DNA of 64,000 nt from Streptomyces sp. Tue6028 (GTDB lineage: Bacteria > Actinomycetota > Actinomycetes > Streptomycetales > Streptomycetaceae): contig NZ_MLCE01000012.1 of NCBI RefSeq assembly GCF_002300165.1, positions 368,649-432,648 on the forward strand, given 5' to 3'. Below the pieces are notes generated by a model. It searched no databases, was not told the DNA's origin, and saw only the letters and a list, made by a program, of their open reading frames with translations. Positions 24,940 to 33,493 of this stretch are shown here, one piece after another. The translations under genes and the position numbers were made by a program. Position 1 is the stretch's first letter; each line of letters starts with the position of its first letter.

Positions 24940-26151
24940 ATGAGCCCCGCCCGCCTCGCCGACGGCCTGTACATCTCCTTCTGGATACCGGCGGCGGTGC
25001 TCACCGCCGCGCTCGCGATCAAACTGCCCAGCATCGTCAAGCTGTGGAAGGACCCGCTGCTGCGGGCCGTCGGCGGTCTCCTCGCGCTCGCCTGCGCCGT
25101 CTTCGTCTTCGCGGCGCCGCCGACCATCGCCCGGGTCAACCGCGCCACCGGCGTCCCGAACTTCTCGGCGCCCCTGGTCTACAGCCTCATCACCGCCTTC
25201 TGCGGGTCCTGTCTGCTGCTCATCACCGCCTGGCGCAACGGCATCTCGGACCGTTCCGCGACGACCCGCCGTGCCACGCGGTGGGTGGTGAGCGTCTACT
25301 CCTGCGTGGTCGTCGCGCTGTGGGTGCTGTTCGCGTTCGCCGACGCGCCCGTCGAGCGGGTGCGCGACCTCGACACCTACTACGCCACCACCCCGTTCAT
25401 GCGCGAACTGATCGTGCTCTATCTGCTCGCGCACACCGTGGCCTGTCTGATCAGCTGCCGGCTCATCCGGAACTGGATCCGCGCCGACGGGCTCGACGCC
25501 TGGCTGCGCGGCGGTCTGAAGCTCCTCGGCGTCGGCTACGCGACGAACCTGGTCTACGACGCCGCCAAGGCCGTGGCGGTCGGCGCCCGGTGGACCGGCC
25601 GCGACCTGGACTGGCTGAGCACCTCGCTGGCACCGCCGGTCGCCTGCGTCTCCGCCATCCTCATCGCGGCGGGCTTCATCCTCCCGCACACCGGCCAGTA
25701 CCTGCACCGCCGTGGCCGCACCCGGCTCAGCCACTGGCGTCTGCGGCCGCTGTACCGGCTCACCCGGAACGCCACCGGAGGCCGTGTCCCCTTCAAGCTG
25801 CGGGCCACCCCCGAACTGCGCCTCACCCGCCGCGAGACGTTCATCCGGGACGCGCTGCTCCACCTCGCCCGGTACATCGACCAGGACCTGGACCGACGCG
25901 CCTACGGTGCGGCCGTGGACCTGGGCCGGGACGCCCGCCGGGCCCGCCCGCTCGCCCACGCCGTGACCATCCAGGCCGCCGTCGACGCCAGACGCCGCTC
26001 CCGCGCGGAGGCCCCCGCGCCGCTGGACAGCCCGGACATCGAGGAGCTGCTGGAGGAGATCGAGGCCGTGTCCCGGGCGCTGCGCCGCACCGACGACATC
26101 AGGGCGGTCCGCGCACGCGTGGCCGCGGCGGCACCCGCGCACCTCGGCTGA
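24940..26151 (+). CDS. MAB_1171c family putative transporter
   Basis: A 403-residue protein with about seven hydrophobic helices in residues 1-250 (YISFWIPAAVLTAALAI, LLALACAVFVFAAPP, VVVALWVLFAFAD and others) and a ~150-residue cytoplasmic C-terminal domain (RETFIRDALLHLARYIDQDLDRR). This matches the actinobacterial family named after M. abscessus MAB_1171c, whose transport function is only predicted. Its fixed pairing with an ImmA-like protein suggests membrane sensing or signalling. ATG with no strong ribosome site, likely coupled. Confidence 0.82.
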   Translation: MSPARLADGLYISFWIPAAVLTAALAIKLPSIVKLWKDPLLRAVGGLLALACAVFVFAAPPTIARVNRATGVPNFSAPLVYSLITAFCGSCLLLITAWRNGISDRSATTRRATRWVVSVYSCVVVALWVLFAFADAPVERVRDLDTYYATTPFMRELIVLYLLAHTVACLISCRLIRNWIRADGLDAWLRGGLKLLGVGYATNLVYDAAKAVAVGARWTGRDLDWLSTSLAPPVACVSAILIAAGFILPHTGQYLHRRGRTRLSHWRLRPLYRLTRNATGGRVPFKLRATPELRLTRRETFIRDALLHLARYIDQDLDRRAYGAAVDLGRDARRARPLAHAVTIQAAVDARRRSRAEAPAPLDSPDIEELLEEIEAVSRALRRTDDIRAVRARVAAAAPAHLG

Positions 26152-26313
26152 GGGCCGCAGGGACCGCCCGGCCGGACGTCGTTCCGGCACGGGCCTCGAC
26201 ACGCGCCTCACGTCCCCGCTGCGACCGGACGGCCACCCGTGGGCGTGGCGTCATCGTGTAGGAACGGTGGTGACGGTCTCAGGCGGAACGTCCCTACTGG
26301 CAAAGGAGCACAC

Positions 26314-27807
26314 GTGTCCTCCCTCTTCCCGGCCCTCGTGGGCGGCTCGGTCGCGGAGCGGTCCGCGCTGCGCTTCGGTGAGCGGTCCCTGACGTACGCG
26401 CAGCTCGCCGCCTCGGCCGGCGCCCTGGCCGCGCGCCTGGACGGTGCCGGGAGGGTCGCCGTGTGGGCGACGCCGACCCTGGAGACGGCCGTCGGCGTGG
26501 TGGCCGCACTGCTCGCCGGAGTGCCCGCGGTGCCCCTCAACGCGAAGTCCGGGGAAGGTGAACTGGAGCACATCCTGACCGACAGCGCGCCGTCCGCGGT
26601 GCTCGCCGCCCCGGGGGACGAACTGCCCTCTCCCGTCCGGGCGTTGCGGCGGATCGACGTCGTGGCCGAGCCGCCCGGCGGCGGGGCGGTGCCGGCGCTG
26701 CCGCCGGAGCCGGCGGGACCGGCGGACCCGGCGCTCGTCGTGTACACCTCGGGAACCACCGGCCCGCCGAAGGGCGCCGTCATCCCCCGCCGGGCGATCG
26801 CTTCCACGCTGGACGCGCTGGCCGACGCCTGGCAGTGGACGGGCGACGACGTGCTCGTGCACGGGCTGCCGCTGTTCCACGTGCACGGGCTGGTCCTCGG
26901 CGTGCTGGGGCCGCTGCGGCGCGGCGGCTCCATGCGGCATCTGGGGCGGTTCAGCGCGGAGGGCGTGGTCCGGGAGCTGAACGGCGGGGCGACCATGCTG
27001 TTCGGGGTGCCGACGATGTACCACCGGCTGGCCGAGACGCTCGACGCGGATCCGAAGGCCGCCGAGGCCCTCGGCCGGGCACGGCTGCTCGTGTCGGGGT
27101 CGGCCGCGCTGCCGGTGCACGACCACGAGCGGATCACGACGGCCACCGGGCGCCGGGTCGTCGAGCGGTACGGCATGACGGAGACCCTGATGAACACGAG
27201 CGTCCGGGCGGACGGAAAGCCGCGGCCCGGGACCGTCGGGGTGCCGCTGCCGGGGGTCGGCCTGCGGCTCGTCGAGGAGGACGGCTCCGTGATCGCGGGG
27301 TACGACGCCGACAGCACCCCCACCGGCGCGCACGACGGCGAGAGCGTCGGCGAGATCCAGGTGCGCGGGCCGAACCTGTTCACCGAGTACCTCAACCGGC
27401 CCGACGCGACCGCCGCCGCGTACACCGAGGACGGCTGGTTCCGCACCGGCGACATGGCGGTCCTCGACACCGACGGGTCCGTGCGCATCGTCGGCCGCAA
27501 GGCCACCGACCTGATCAAGAGCGGCGGTTACAAGATCGGCGCCGGGGAGATCGAGAACGCGCTGCTCGAACACCCGGGGGTACGCGAGGCCGCCGTCACC
27601 GGGGAACCGGACGAGGACCTGGGCGAGCGCGTAGTGGCCTGGATCGTGCCCACGGACCCGCAGTCCCCGCCGTCGGCCGACGAGTTGGCCGACCAGGTGG
27701 CCCACAGACTGGCTCCGCACAAGCGGCCGCGCGTCGTGCACGTCCTGGAGTCGCTGCCCCGCAACGACATGGGCAAGATCCTGAAGCGGGCGCTGAAGCG
27801 TGACTGA
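26314..27807 (+). CDS. matB: Malonyl-CoA synthetase (malonate-CoA ligase)
   Basis: A 497-residue ANL-superfamily adenylating enzyme that converts malonate, CoA and ATP to malonyl-CoA (and often methylmalonyl-CoA). It is very similar, from memory, to S. coelicolor MatB: the N-terminus SSLFPAL, PAVPLNAKSG, P-loop VVYTSGTTGPPKGAVIPRRA, GLPLFHVHGLVLGVLGPLRRG, ERYGMTETLMNTSVRADG, hinge KSGGYKIGAGEIENALLEHP and catalytic lysine region RNDMGKILKRALKRD. A ~10-residue insertion lies before GESVGEIQVRGPN. The GTG start has an AAAGGAG ribosome site. Overlaps the carboxyltransferase gene by 8 bp. Confidence 0.9.
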   Translation: MSSLFPALVGGSVAERSALRFGERSLTYAQLAASAGALAARLDGAGRVAVWATPTLETAVGVVAALLAGVPAVPLNAKSGEGELEHILTDSAPSAVLAAPGDELPSPVRALRRIDVVAEPPGGGAVPALPPEPAGPADPALVVYTSGTTGPPKGAVIPRRAIASTLDALADAWQWTGDDVLVHGLPLFHVHGLVLGVLGPLRRGGSMRHLGRFSAEGVVRELNGGATMLFGVPTMYHRLAETLDADPKAAEALGRARLLVSGSAALPVHDHERITTATGRRVVERYGMTETLMNTSVRADGKPRPGTVGVPLPGVGLRLVEEDGSVIAGYDADSTPTGAHDGESVGEIQVRGPNLFTEYLNRPDATAAAYTEDGWFRTGDMAVLDTDGSVRIVGRKATDLIKSGGYKIGAGEIENALLEHPGVREAAVTGEPDEDLGERVVAWIVPTDPQSPPSADELADQVAHRLAPHKRPRVVHVLESLPRNDMGKILKRALKRD

Positions 27808-29140
27808 GCGGATCCCGGCCCGCGCGGCCCTCGCCCTGCTCACTGACGACTTCGTGCCCTTCTCCGCCCCGAAGGGGGCGCACCCGCCCGACGGTCCGCT
27901 GTCCTGGCGGGGATACGACGACGCCCGCGCCCGCGCCCGGGAGCGCACCGGCGAGGAGGAGTCCGTCGTCTGCGGCACCGCGCTCCTCGGTGCCACGCGG
28001 GCCGTGCTGGTCGCCTTCGAGTTCGGCTTCCTCGGCGGCTCGCTGGGGGTGCGCACCGGTGACCGGCTGGAGGCGGCGTACACGCACGCCCGCGCGCAGC
28101 GGCTGCCCGTCGTCACGCTGGTCGCGACGGGCGGCAGCCGGATGCAGGAGGGCATGCTCGCGCTCACCCAACTCCAGCGGGTGGCACGGCAGTCGGCGCT
28201 CACCCGGGAGGCGGGGCTCGCGCAGATCGCCGTCCTGCGGGACCCGACGACGGGCGGTGGCTGGGCCACGCTGGGCGCGGGCGCCGATGTGACGCTGGCG
28301 CTGCCGGGCGCCCAGGTGGGATTCGCGGGCTCCCGGGTCCGGCCGCCCGACGCGGACCCGGCGGCGTACACGGCACAGGCCCAGCTGGCGGCGGGCGCGG
28401 TGGACGACGTCGTGCCGGCGTCGGAGCTGCGCGGCACGCTCGCGCTCTGGCTCGACCTGCTCACCCGGCCCTCCGCCGGGACCGCGCCGCCGCCCCGGGC
28501 GCTGGGCGCGGCCGGGCTGCCCGCCACGGGATGGGACGCGGTGCTCCGGGCCCGTTCCCCGCGGCGGCCACGCGCCCACGCCTATCTGGACGCGTACTTC
28601 ACGCACCGGGTCGCGCTCCGCGGGGACCGTTGCGGGGGCACCGACGAGGGCATGCTGTGCGGTGTCGGCCTGACGCACGGCGGACGGTCCGTCGCGTACG
28701 CGGCCCAGTGCGGGACCGCGACCCGGCCGGCCGGGTACCGCACCGCCGCCCGGCTGGTCCGTCTCGCGGGCCGGCTCGGCATCCCCGTGCTGACGCTGGT
28801 GGACACGCCGGGTGCGGCGAACGACGCGGACGCGGAGCGGCAGGGCGCGGGTGCCGCCATCGCGGATCTGTTCACCGCGGTGGCGACGGCACGGACGCCG
28901 GTGACCACGCTGGTCATCGGCGAGGGCGGCTCCGGCGGTGCGCTCGCGCTGGCGGCGCCCGGCAACACCTGGGCCACGCCGGACAGTTACTTCTCCGTCA
29001 TCGCCCCGGAGCTCGCGGCCGCCATCCTGAAGCGGCCCCCGGACGAGGTGCGCGGCACCGCGGATCAGCTCCGCGTGCGTCCGCAGGATCTGCTGGAGCT
29101 CGGTGTGGTCCGCGGCATCGTGGAGAGCGCGGCGGTCTGA
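27800..29140 (+). CDS. Fused acetyl-CoA-carboxylase-type carboxyltransferase (alpha+beta)
   Basis: A 446-residue protein with two crotonase-fold carboxyltransferase halves. The beta-like half has TGGSRMQEGMLALTQ and AGADVTLALPGAQVGFAG; the alpha-like half has LTLVDTPGAANDADAERQG, VIGEGGSGGALALA and YFSVIAPELAAAIL. Its coupling to matB suggests it acts on malonyl-CoA or acetyl-CoA, either as carboxylase subunit or as a decarboxylase/carboxyl-exchange enzyme. No biotin carboxylase or biotin-carrier gene is adjacent. The zinc-finger of E. coli AccD is absent. GTG start inside the end of matB. Confidence 0.82.
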   Translation: MTERIPARAALALLTDDFVPFSAPKGAHPPDGPLSWRGYDDARARARERTGEEESVVCGTALLGATRAVLVAFEFGFLGGSLGVRTGDRLEAAYTHARAQRLPVVTLVATGGSRMQEGMLALTQLQRVARQSALTREAGLAQIAVLRDPTTGGGWATLGAGADVTLALPGAQVGFAGSRVRPPDADPAAYTAQAQLAAGAVDDVVPASELRGTLALWLDLLTRPSAGTAPPPRALGAAGLPATGWDAVLRARSPRRPRAHAYLDAYFTHRVALRGDRCGGTDEGMLCGVGLTHGGRSVAYAAQCGTATRPAGYRTAARLVRLAGRLGIPVLTLVDTPGAANDADAERQGAGAAIADLFTAVATARTPVTTLVIGEGGSGGALALAAPGNTWATPDSYFSVIAPELAAAILKRPPDEVRGTADQLRVRPQDLLELGVVRGIVESAAV

Positions 29141-29153
29141 GCGGACACGGCGA

Positions 29154-29183
29154 CGCCGGCTCCCCCTGCGAGGGGAGCCGGCG
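29154..29183. terminator. Bidirectional terminator hairpin
   Basis: A 12-bp GC-rich stem (CGCCGGCTCCCC with its complement) closes a 6-nt loop between two convergent genes. There is no T-tract, which is usual in Streptomyces. Confidence 0.75.
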
Positions 29184-29240
29184 CCTTCCGTGCGGGGGTG
29201 GTGGTGGCCGGCGCACGTGGCCGGCGCACCCCGGTCGTGG

Positions 29241-32200
29241 CTAGCGCACCCCGGTCGCGCGGATGATCTCCTGGCTCACCGAGCCGCCCCGGTCGTCGGC
29301 GGCGGAGGCCCGCAGCGAGACGTACGCGGTGCCGCGTGGCACGTTGAGCGTCCCCTTCCACGACGCCGTGCCGCTCGACAGCGGGACCGTCCTCCAGGTC
29401 CGGCCGTCGTCGTACGACACCTCCAGCTTCGCGCCGCCGATGGTCCCGGTGTCCGGCGCGCCCTTCACGTACTCCGCGTGCAGGCCGACCGGCACTCGGC
29501 CGTCGCGCACGTCTCCCGCGAGGTCGGTGTCGATGTCGTAGCCGAGGTTGAGGAGCGGCAGGAAGGTCCAGCGGTCGTCGGGGGTGGCCGCCGACCGTAC
29601 GGTCCACTCGGAGTGGCCCTTGGTGGACAGTTTCCAGCGGTCGGGGTCGAGGGTGGTGTCCGTGACGACCTTGTAGGTGTGCTCGTCGGCGGGCGCGTCC
29701 CAGACGTAGGCGCCGGAACTCGTCTTGCGGTCGACCAGCGTGCCGTCCTGGTACACCTCGGTGAACTGGGTCATCCCGCTGTCGTCGCTCCACACGTCGC
29801 CGAAGCCGGTGTGGTCGGGCCCGGAGTCGCCCCAGCCGGGCGTGTTGAACTGGATCACGTTGCCCGACCGCTGCTGCCCCCAGCCGAGCCCGGTGCCCAG
29901 GTACGGGTGCCAGACCGGCTTGAACCAGTCGAGCGGGGTCCGGGTGCCGCCCCGGTAGGCGATGACTCCGCTGCGCTCCTCCAGCGCGCCCGCGCCGACG
30001 TTCACCGACTCGTGCCAGAGCTGCCCGGTGCCCGTGGAGACGTAGTCGGTCCGTTCGGCCGGGTAGTCGATGCGCTCCTGGAAGCCGATGCCGATGGGGA
30101 AGGTGTCGGTGATCGAGTAGCGGTACTCGCTGCCCGACACGGGCTTCGCGGCGTGGAACCGGGTGTCCAGCACGGCGAGTTCACGGGCACCGGGCTCGTA
30201 GGTGAGGTCTCCGCGCGGGACGCCGCCCGGGTGGCCCTGCGCGAGGTCGTACACGTACGGCGTGTTGCGCGTCCCGGTCATGTCGACCCGTCCGGCCGCC
30301 CGCAGCCGTGCCGCGTCCGCGGTGTCGACCGTGGCGATCTGCAGCGGCCGGTCCGTGTTGTCGTCCGTGCCGAACCAGGCGTTGAGGCGTCCCGCGGTGT
30401 CGTCGGTGACGAACAGGGCCGCCGCTCCCGCGTCCTGGGCGGCCTGGGCGAGGGCGGCGGGCTCGACGCCGTCGGCGAGGCGGGCGAGCACGGCCTTGCC
30501 GCGCACACCGGTGAACGGCCCGGTCCCCACGTCGGCCAGCGGCAGCCTGCTGCGTCCCTCGATCAACGTGCCGCCCGGCTGGACGACCGCCTCGCGGACG
30601 CCGTCGACCTCCAGCAACGGCTTGCCCAGCCGCCACACCGTGCGGTACTCGAAGCCGCCTTCGGTGACCTTCCCGGTCGGCGCGGCGAACACGCTGTCGT
30701 ACTTGACGGGCACCTCGACCGCACCGAACAGGTCGGAGCCGCCGCCGCTGCGGTCGTACTCCATCAGCAGCTGCCGGGTCTCGGTGCGCCGGTCGACCCT
30801 CGCACGGACCTCCTTCAACTGCCTTCCGTCCAGGGTGACTTCCCGGTTGCGGTCGAGCTGTAGCTGGGGGGCGGCGAGGAAGCCGAGGCCGAGGGAGTCC
30901 GCGCCGCGGCTGCCGCGCACGTCGAGGAAGGACGTCAGGCTGTACGTGCCGGGCTTCAGGCGGAGTTCCAGGGTGCCGGAGTCGCCGACCGTCACGGGAT
31001 AGGGGTCGACGCCCTGCGCCAGCTGCTGCACCGCGAGGTCGGCCGCCGTCGGCGACCCGTCGCGGTCCTTGACGTGGACGGTGAGCGTGTACCGCTCCTC
31101 CTCCTTGACCAGCCCGAACACGGTGTGGGCGACGGGGGTGCCGGCGACCGAGGCGACGATCTGCCCGGAGGTGTTGCCCACGGGCGCCTCGCCGGCGTCG
31201 CCGGTCACCGTCGTGGACGCGGTGCCGTGCGCGGGCACGGTGAGCGCCCGGTCGGCGAGGGAGGCCACCCCGTCGGGGCCGCCCTGCACGGTGAGCGCCA
31301 ACTCGACGGGCTGGTCAGAGGAGTTGGCGTAGGTCAGGGTCTTCGTGACGGGCTTGTCGTCCTCGTAGGGCCAGCTGTGGAAGCCGAGGTCGGCGCTGCC
31401 GGTGGCGGTGACCTCCGCGTCGACGGCGTCCGGCACGCTGACCCGGCCCGCGCCCAGCACGTAGGCGGACGCGTCCAGTTGCTCCGACGTCGACATCAGC
31501 GCGTCCTTGAGCCGGGCGCCGGACCAGTCCGGGTGCTTCTCGGCGAGCAGTGCGGCCACGCCCGCGACGTGCGGTGTCGCCATCGACGTACCGCTCATCG
31601 AGGTGTAGGGGCCACTGCCTTCGACGAGTCCGGAGCGGGCCGCGAGGATGTCGACGCCGGGGGCGGAGAGGTCGGGCTTGAGCGCGTTGTCGCGATAGCG
31701 CGGTCCCGCGCTGGTGAAGTAGGCGGCCTCGTCGGCGGAGTCCACCGCGCCGACGGTGAGCGCGGAATCGGCGGCGCCGGGCGACCCGATGGAGGAGGGC
31801 GCGCCGGTGTTCCCCGCGGCGATCACGAACAGCGCCCCGGTCTCCGCGGAGAGGGTGTCGACGGCCTCGGCCATGGGGTCGGTGCCGTCGCTGGCCTCGG
31901 TCGAGCCGAGGCTCATGGAGATCACCTTCGCGTGCACGTCGCGCGCGGCCCACTCCATGCCGGCGATGATCTGCGACTCGCTGCCCGAGCCCTGGTCGCT
32001 GAGGACCTTGCCGACGGCGAGCGTGGCGCCGGGCGCGACCCCCTGCTCCTTGCCGTCGGAGGCGGCTCCGCTGCCGCCGACGGTCGAGGTGACATGGGTG
32101 CCGTGCCCGTTGCGGTCGGCGACCTCCTGTCCTTCGATGAAGCTCTTGCTCCGAAAGACGCGCCCGGCCAGATCGGGATGGTCGGCGTCGACACCGGTGT

Positions 32201-32861
32201 CGAGGACGGCGACGGTGACGCCCTTGCCGGTGAGCCCCGCCTCCCAGGCCTTCGGGGTGCCGATCTGGGCGTTGCTCTCGGCCATGTCGGCCTTCACGCG
32301 CCCGTCCAGCCAGACCTTGCCGATGCCCGCCTGGCGGGTCACGGCCCGCCAGAAGGTGCGGCCCTTGTCCGCGTCGACGGCCGCGCCGCGGATGCTGGGC
32401 AGCTCCCGTGTCCGCTCCGCGCCGGACGGGGTGGCCGCGCGCGCCTTGCGGTCGTAGGTCACGATGAGCGGCAGCTCGTGCGTCTGCCGGTCGGTCAGCC
32501 CCTGACGTATCAGCTCGCTCACGTCGAACAGGCGCCGGTCCAGGGTGCCCGCCCGCAGGTAGGGCAGCGCCTCGTCCGGTACGACGGTGACGGCGCCGTT
32601 CGCCACCTGGGTGCGCACCGCGCCGGTCGCGCCCCGCGGGCGCTCGACGGACACGGTCTTCTTCCCGCCGCCCAGATCGGTGACGGTCACCTTGTCGCCG
32701 GTGACGAGAGTGACGGTGCGGGCGGCGGACGCCGCCTTCGCCGGCTCGGGGGTGGCGATCTGGGTGCCGAGCGCGCCCGCCCGCCCCGTGGGCAGCAGGG
32801 CGAGCACGAGCCCGGCCGACAACAGCGCCGCCCCGCGTCTCGCTGGTCCTCTGGTCGTCAT
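29241..32861 (-). CDS. Secreted S8 (subtilisin) family serine peptidase, 1206 aa
   Basis: A large secreted protease. Signal peptide: RRGAALLSAGLVLALLPTGRAGA. A propeptide-like region (~40-190) precedes the catalytic domain with Asp221 (AVLDTGVDADHPD), His253 (NGHGTHVTS) and Ser426 (SGTSMATPHVAG). C-terminal to this are beta-rich modules and a PA-like segment (~730-830, DAGAAALFVTDD). There is no transmembrane anchor, so it is probably released. Subtilases of this size degrade extracellular proteins. It is divergent from the Trypco1/trypsin module with a 278-bp shared upstream region. Confidence 0.92.
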   Translation of the reverse strand: MTTRGPARRGAALLSAGLVLALLPTGRAGALGTQIATPEPAKAASAARTVTLVTGDKVTVTDLGGGKKTVSVERPRGATGAVRTQVANGAVTVVPDEALPYLRAGTLDRRLFDVSELIRQGLTDRQTHELPLIVTYDRKARAATPSGAERTRELPSIRGAAVDADKGRTFWRAVTRQAGIGKVWLDGRVKADMAESNAQIGTPKAWEAGLTGKGVTVAVLDTGVDADHPDLAGRVFRSKSFIEGQEVADRNGHGTHVTSTVGGSGAASDGKEQGVAPGATLAVGKVLSDQGSGSESQIIAGMEWAARDVHAKVISMSLGSTEASDGTDPMAEAVDTLSAETGALFVIAAGNTGAPSSIGSPGAADSALTVGAVDSADEAAYFTSAGPRYRDNALKPDLSAPGVDILAARSGLVEGSGPYTSMSGTSMATPHVAGVAALLAEKHPDWSGARLKDALMSTSEQLDASAYVLGAGRVSVPDAVDAEVTATGSADLGFHSWPYEDDKPVTKTLTYANSSDQPVELALTVQGGPDGVASLADRALTVPAHGTASTTVTGDAGEAPVGNTSGQIVASVAGTPVAHTVFGLVKEEERYTLTVHVKDRDGSPTAADLAVQQLAQGVDPYPVTVGDSGTLELRLKPGTYSLTSFLDVRGSRGADSLGLGFLAAPQLQLDRNREVTLDGRQLKEVRARVDRRTETRQLLMEYDRSGGGSDLFGAVEVPVKYDSVFAAPTGKVTEGGFEYRTVWRLGKPLLEVDGVREAVVQPGGTLIEGRSRLPLADVGTGPFTGVRGKAVLARLADGVEPAALAQAAQDAGAAALFVTDDTAGRLNAWFGTDDNTDRPLQIATVDTADAARLRAAGRVDMTGTRNTPYVYDLAQGHPGGVPRGDLTYEPGARELAVLDTRFHAAKPVSGSEYRYSITDTFPIGIGFQERIDYPAERTDYVSTGTGQLWHESVNVGAGALEERSGVIAYRGGTRTPLDWFKPVWHPYLGTGLGWGQQRSGNVIQFNTPGWGDSGPDHTGFGDVWSDDSGMTQFTEVYQDGTLVDRKTSSGAYVWDAPADEHTYKVVTDTTLDPDRWKLSTKGHSEWTVRSAATPDDRWTFLPLLNLGYDIDTDLAGDVRDGRVPVGLHAEYVKGAPDTGTIGGAKLEVSYDDGRTWRTVPLSSGTASWKGTLNVPRGTAYVSLRASAADDRGGSVSQEIIRATGVR

Positions 32862-33006
32862 CTCTGCCCTCTCTGCTCGGCTCTGCTCCGGCTGGGTCCG
32901 TTCTCCGCTTCCGCTGTGCCCGGCGCCGCTCCCGCTCTGCCTCCCCGTGCGGGACGGGCGCTGCGAAGAGTGTCAGGGGGCTTGTGTTGCAGGGGAGTTG
33001 ACGCGA

Positions 33007-33042
33007 CCTGGCGGGAAGGCGCCCTGGCGGCTTCCCGCCAGG
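33007..33042. promoter_or_regulatory. Compound inverted/direct repeat, candidate operator
   Basis: CCTGGCGGGAAG (33007-33018) and its exact complement CTTCCCGCCAGG (33031-33042) form a 12-bp perfect inverted repeat, and CCTGGCGG recurs directly at 33023-33030. It lies between the divergent protease and Trypco1 genes, just after TTGACG (32998-33003). It could be a regulator-binding site or a hairpin. Confidence 0.5.
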
Positions 33043-33139
33043 ACAGGCGGGTACGAGCCGCAGAAACCGGGACAGCCCCGAGCACCGTCCGTAACAATGG
33101 GGACGGCCGAGGGTCACGACGGACGGGGGAGCCGGCGCC

Positions 33140-33493
33140 ATGGACGGACTGGTGGAGTTCAAGACGGACGAGGGTGCGCTGGTCGTCGTCGAGGGCGTCG
33201 ACGACGGGACCGGATCGCGGCTGGTCGCGCGGGACGACGGGACCGTGCAGGCGGCCCGCACCTTCGAGGGCTCGCTGGAGGGCGTACGGGCCGCCGCCCG
33301 CTCCGCGCTGCGGGTGTTCCGCGACGGTCTGAACCCCGATGCCGTGGAGATCGAGTTCGGCGTCAGACTCACCGCGGAGGCGGGCGCGTTGATCGCCAAG
33401 AGCGCCGTCGAGGGCCATCTCGTCGTCAAGCTCTCCTGGTCGCCGGGACAGTCCGGGGGCTCCGGCTCCGCGGAGACCGCCGCACAGTCATGA
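33140..33493 (+). CDS. Trypco1-domain protein (CU044_2847 family)
   Basis: A 117-residue single-domain protein. The pattern DGLVEFKTDEGALVVVE, RTFEGSLEGVRAAARSALRVF, DAVEIEFGVRLTAEAGALIA and EGHLVVKLSW is the trypsin-co-occurring domain 1. In published comparative genomics this family accompanies trypsin-like or NTPase modules thought to act in biological conflict. ATG with GGGGGAG ribosome site; its stop overlaps the protease ATG. Probably a small adaptor or recognition subunit. Confidence 0.85.
   Translation: MDGLVEFKTDEGALVVVEGVDDGTGSRLVARDDGTVQAARTFEGSLEGVRAAARSALRVFRDGLNPDAVEIEFGVRLTAEAGALIAKSAVEGHLVVKLSWSPGQSGGSGSAETAAQS

Noticed and set aside
29241..32861. S8 protease as part of the Trypco1/trypsin module
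   Set aside because: It is secreted and on the opposite strand; large secreted subtilases are common in Streptomyces. Only a shared upstream repeat hints at co-regulation.
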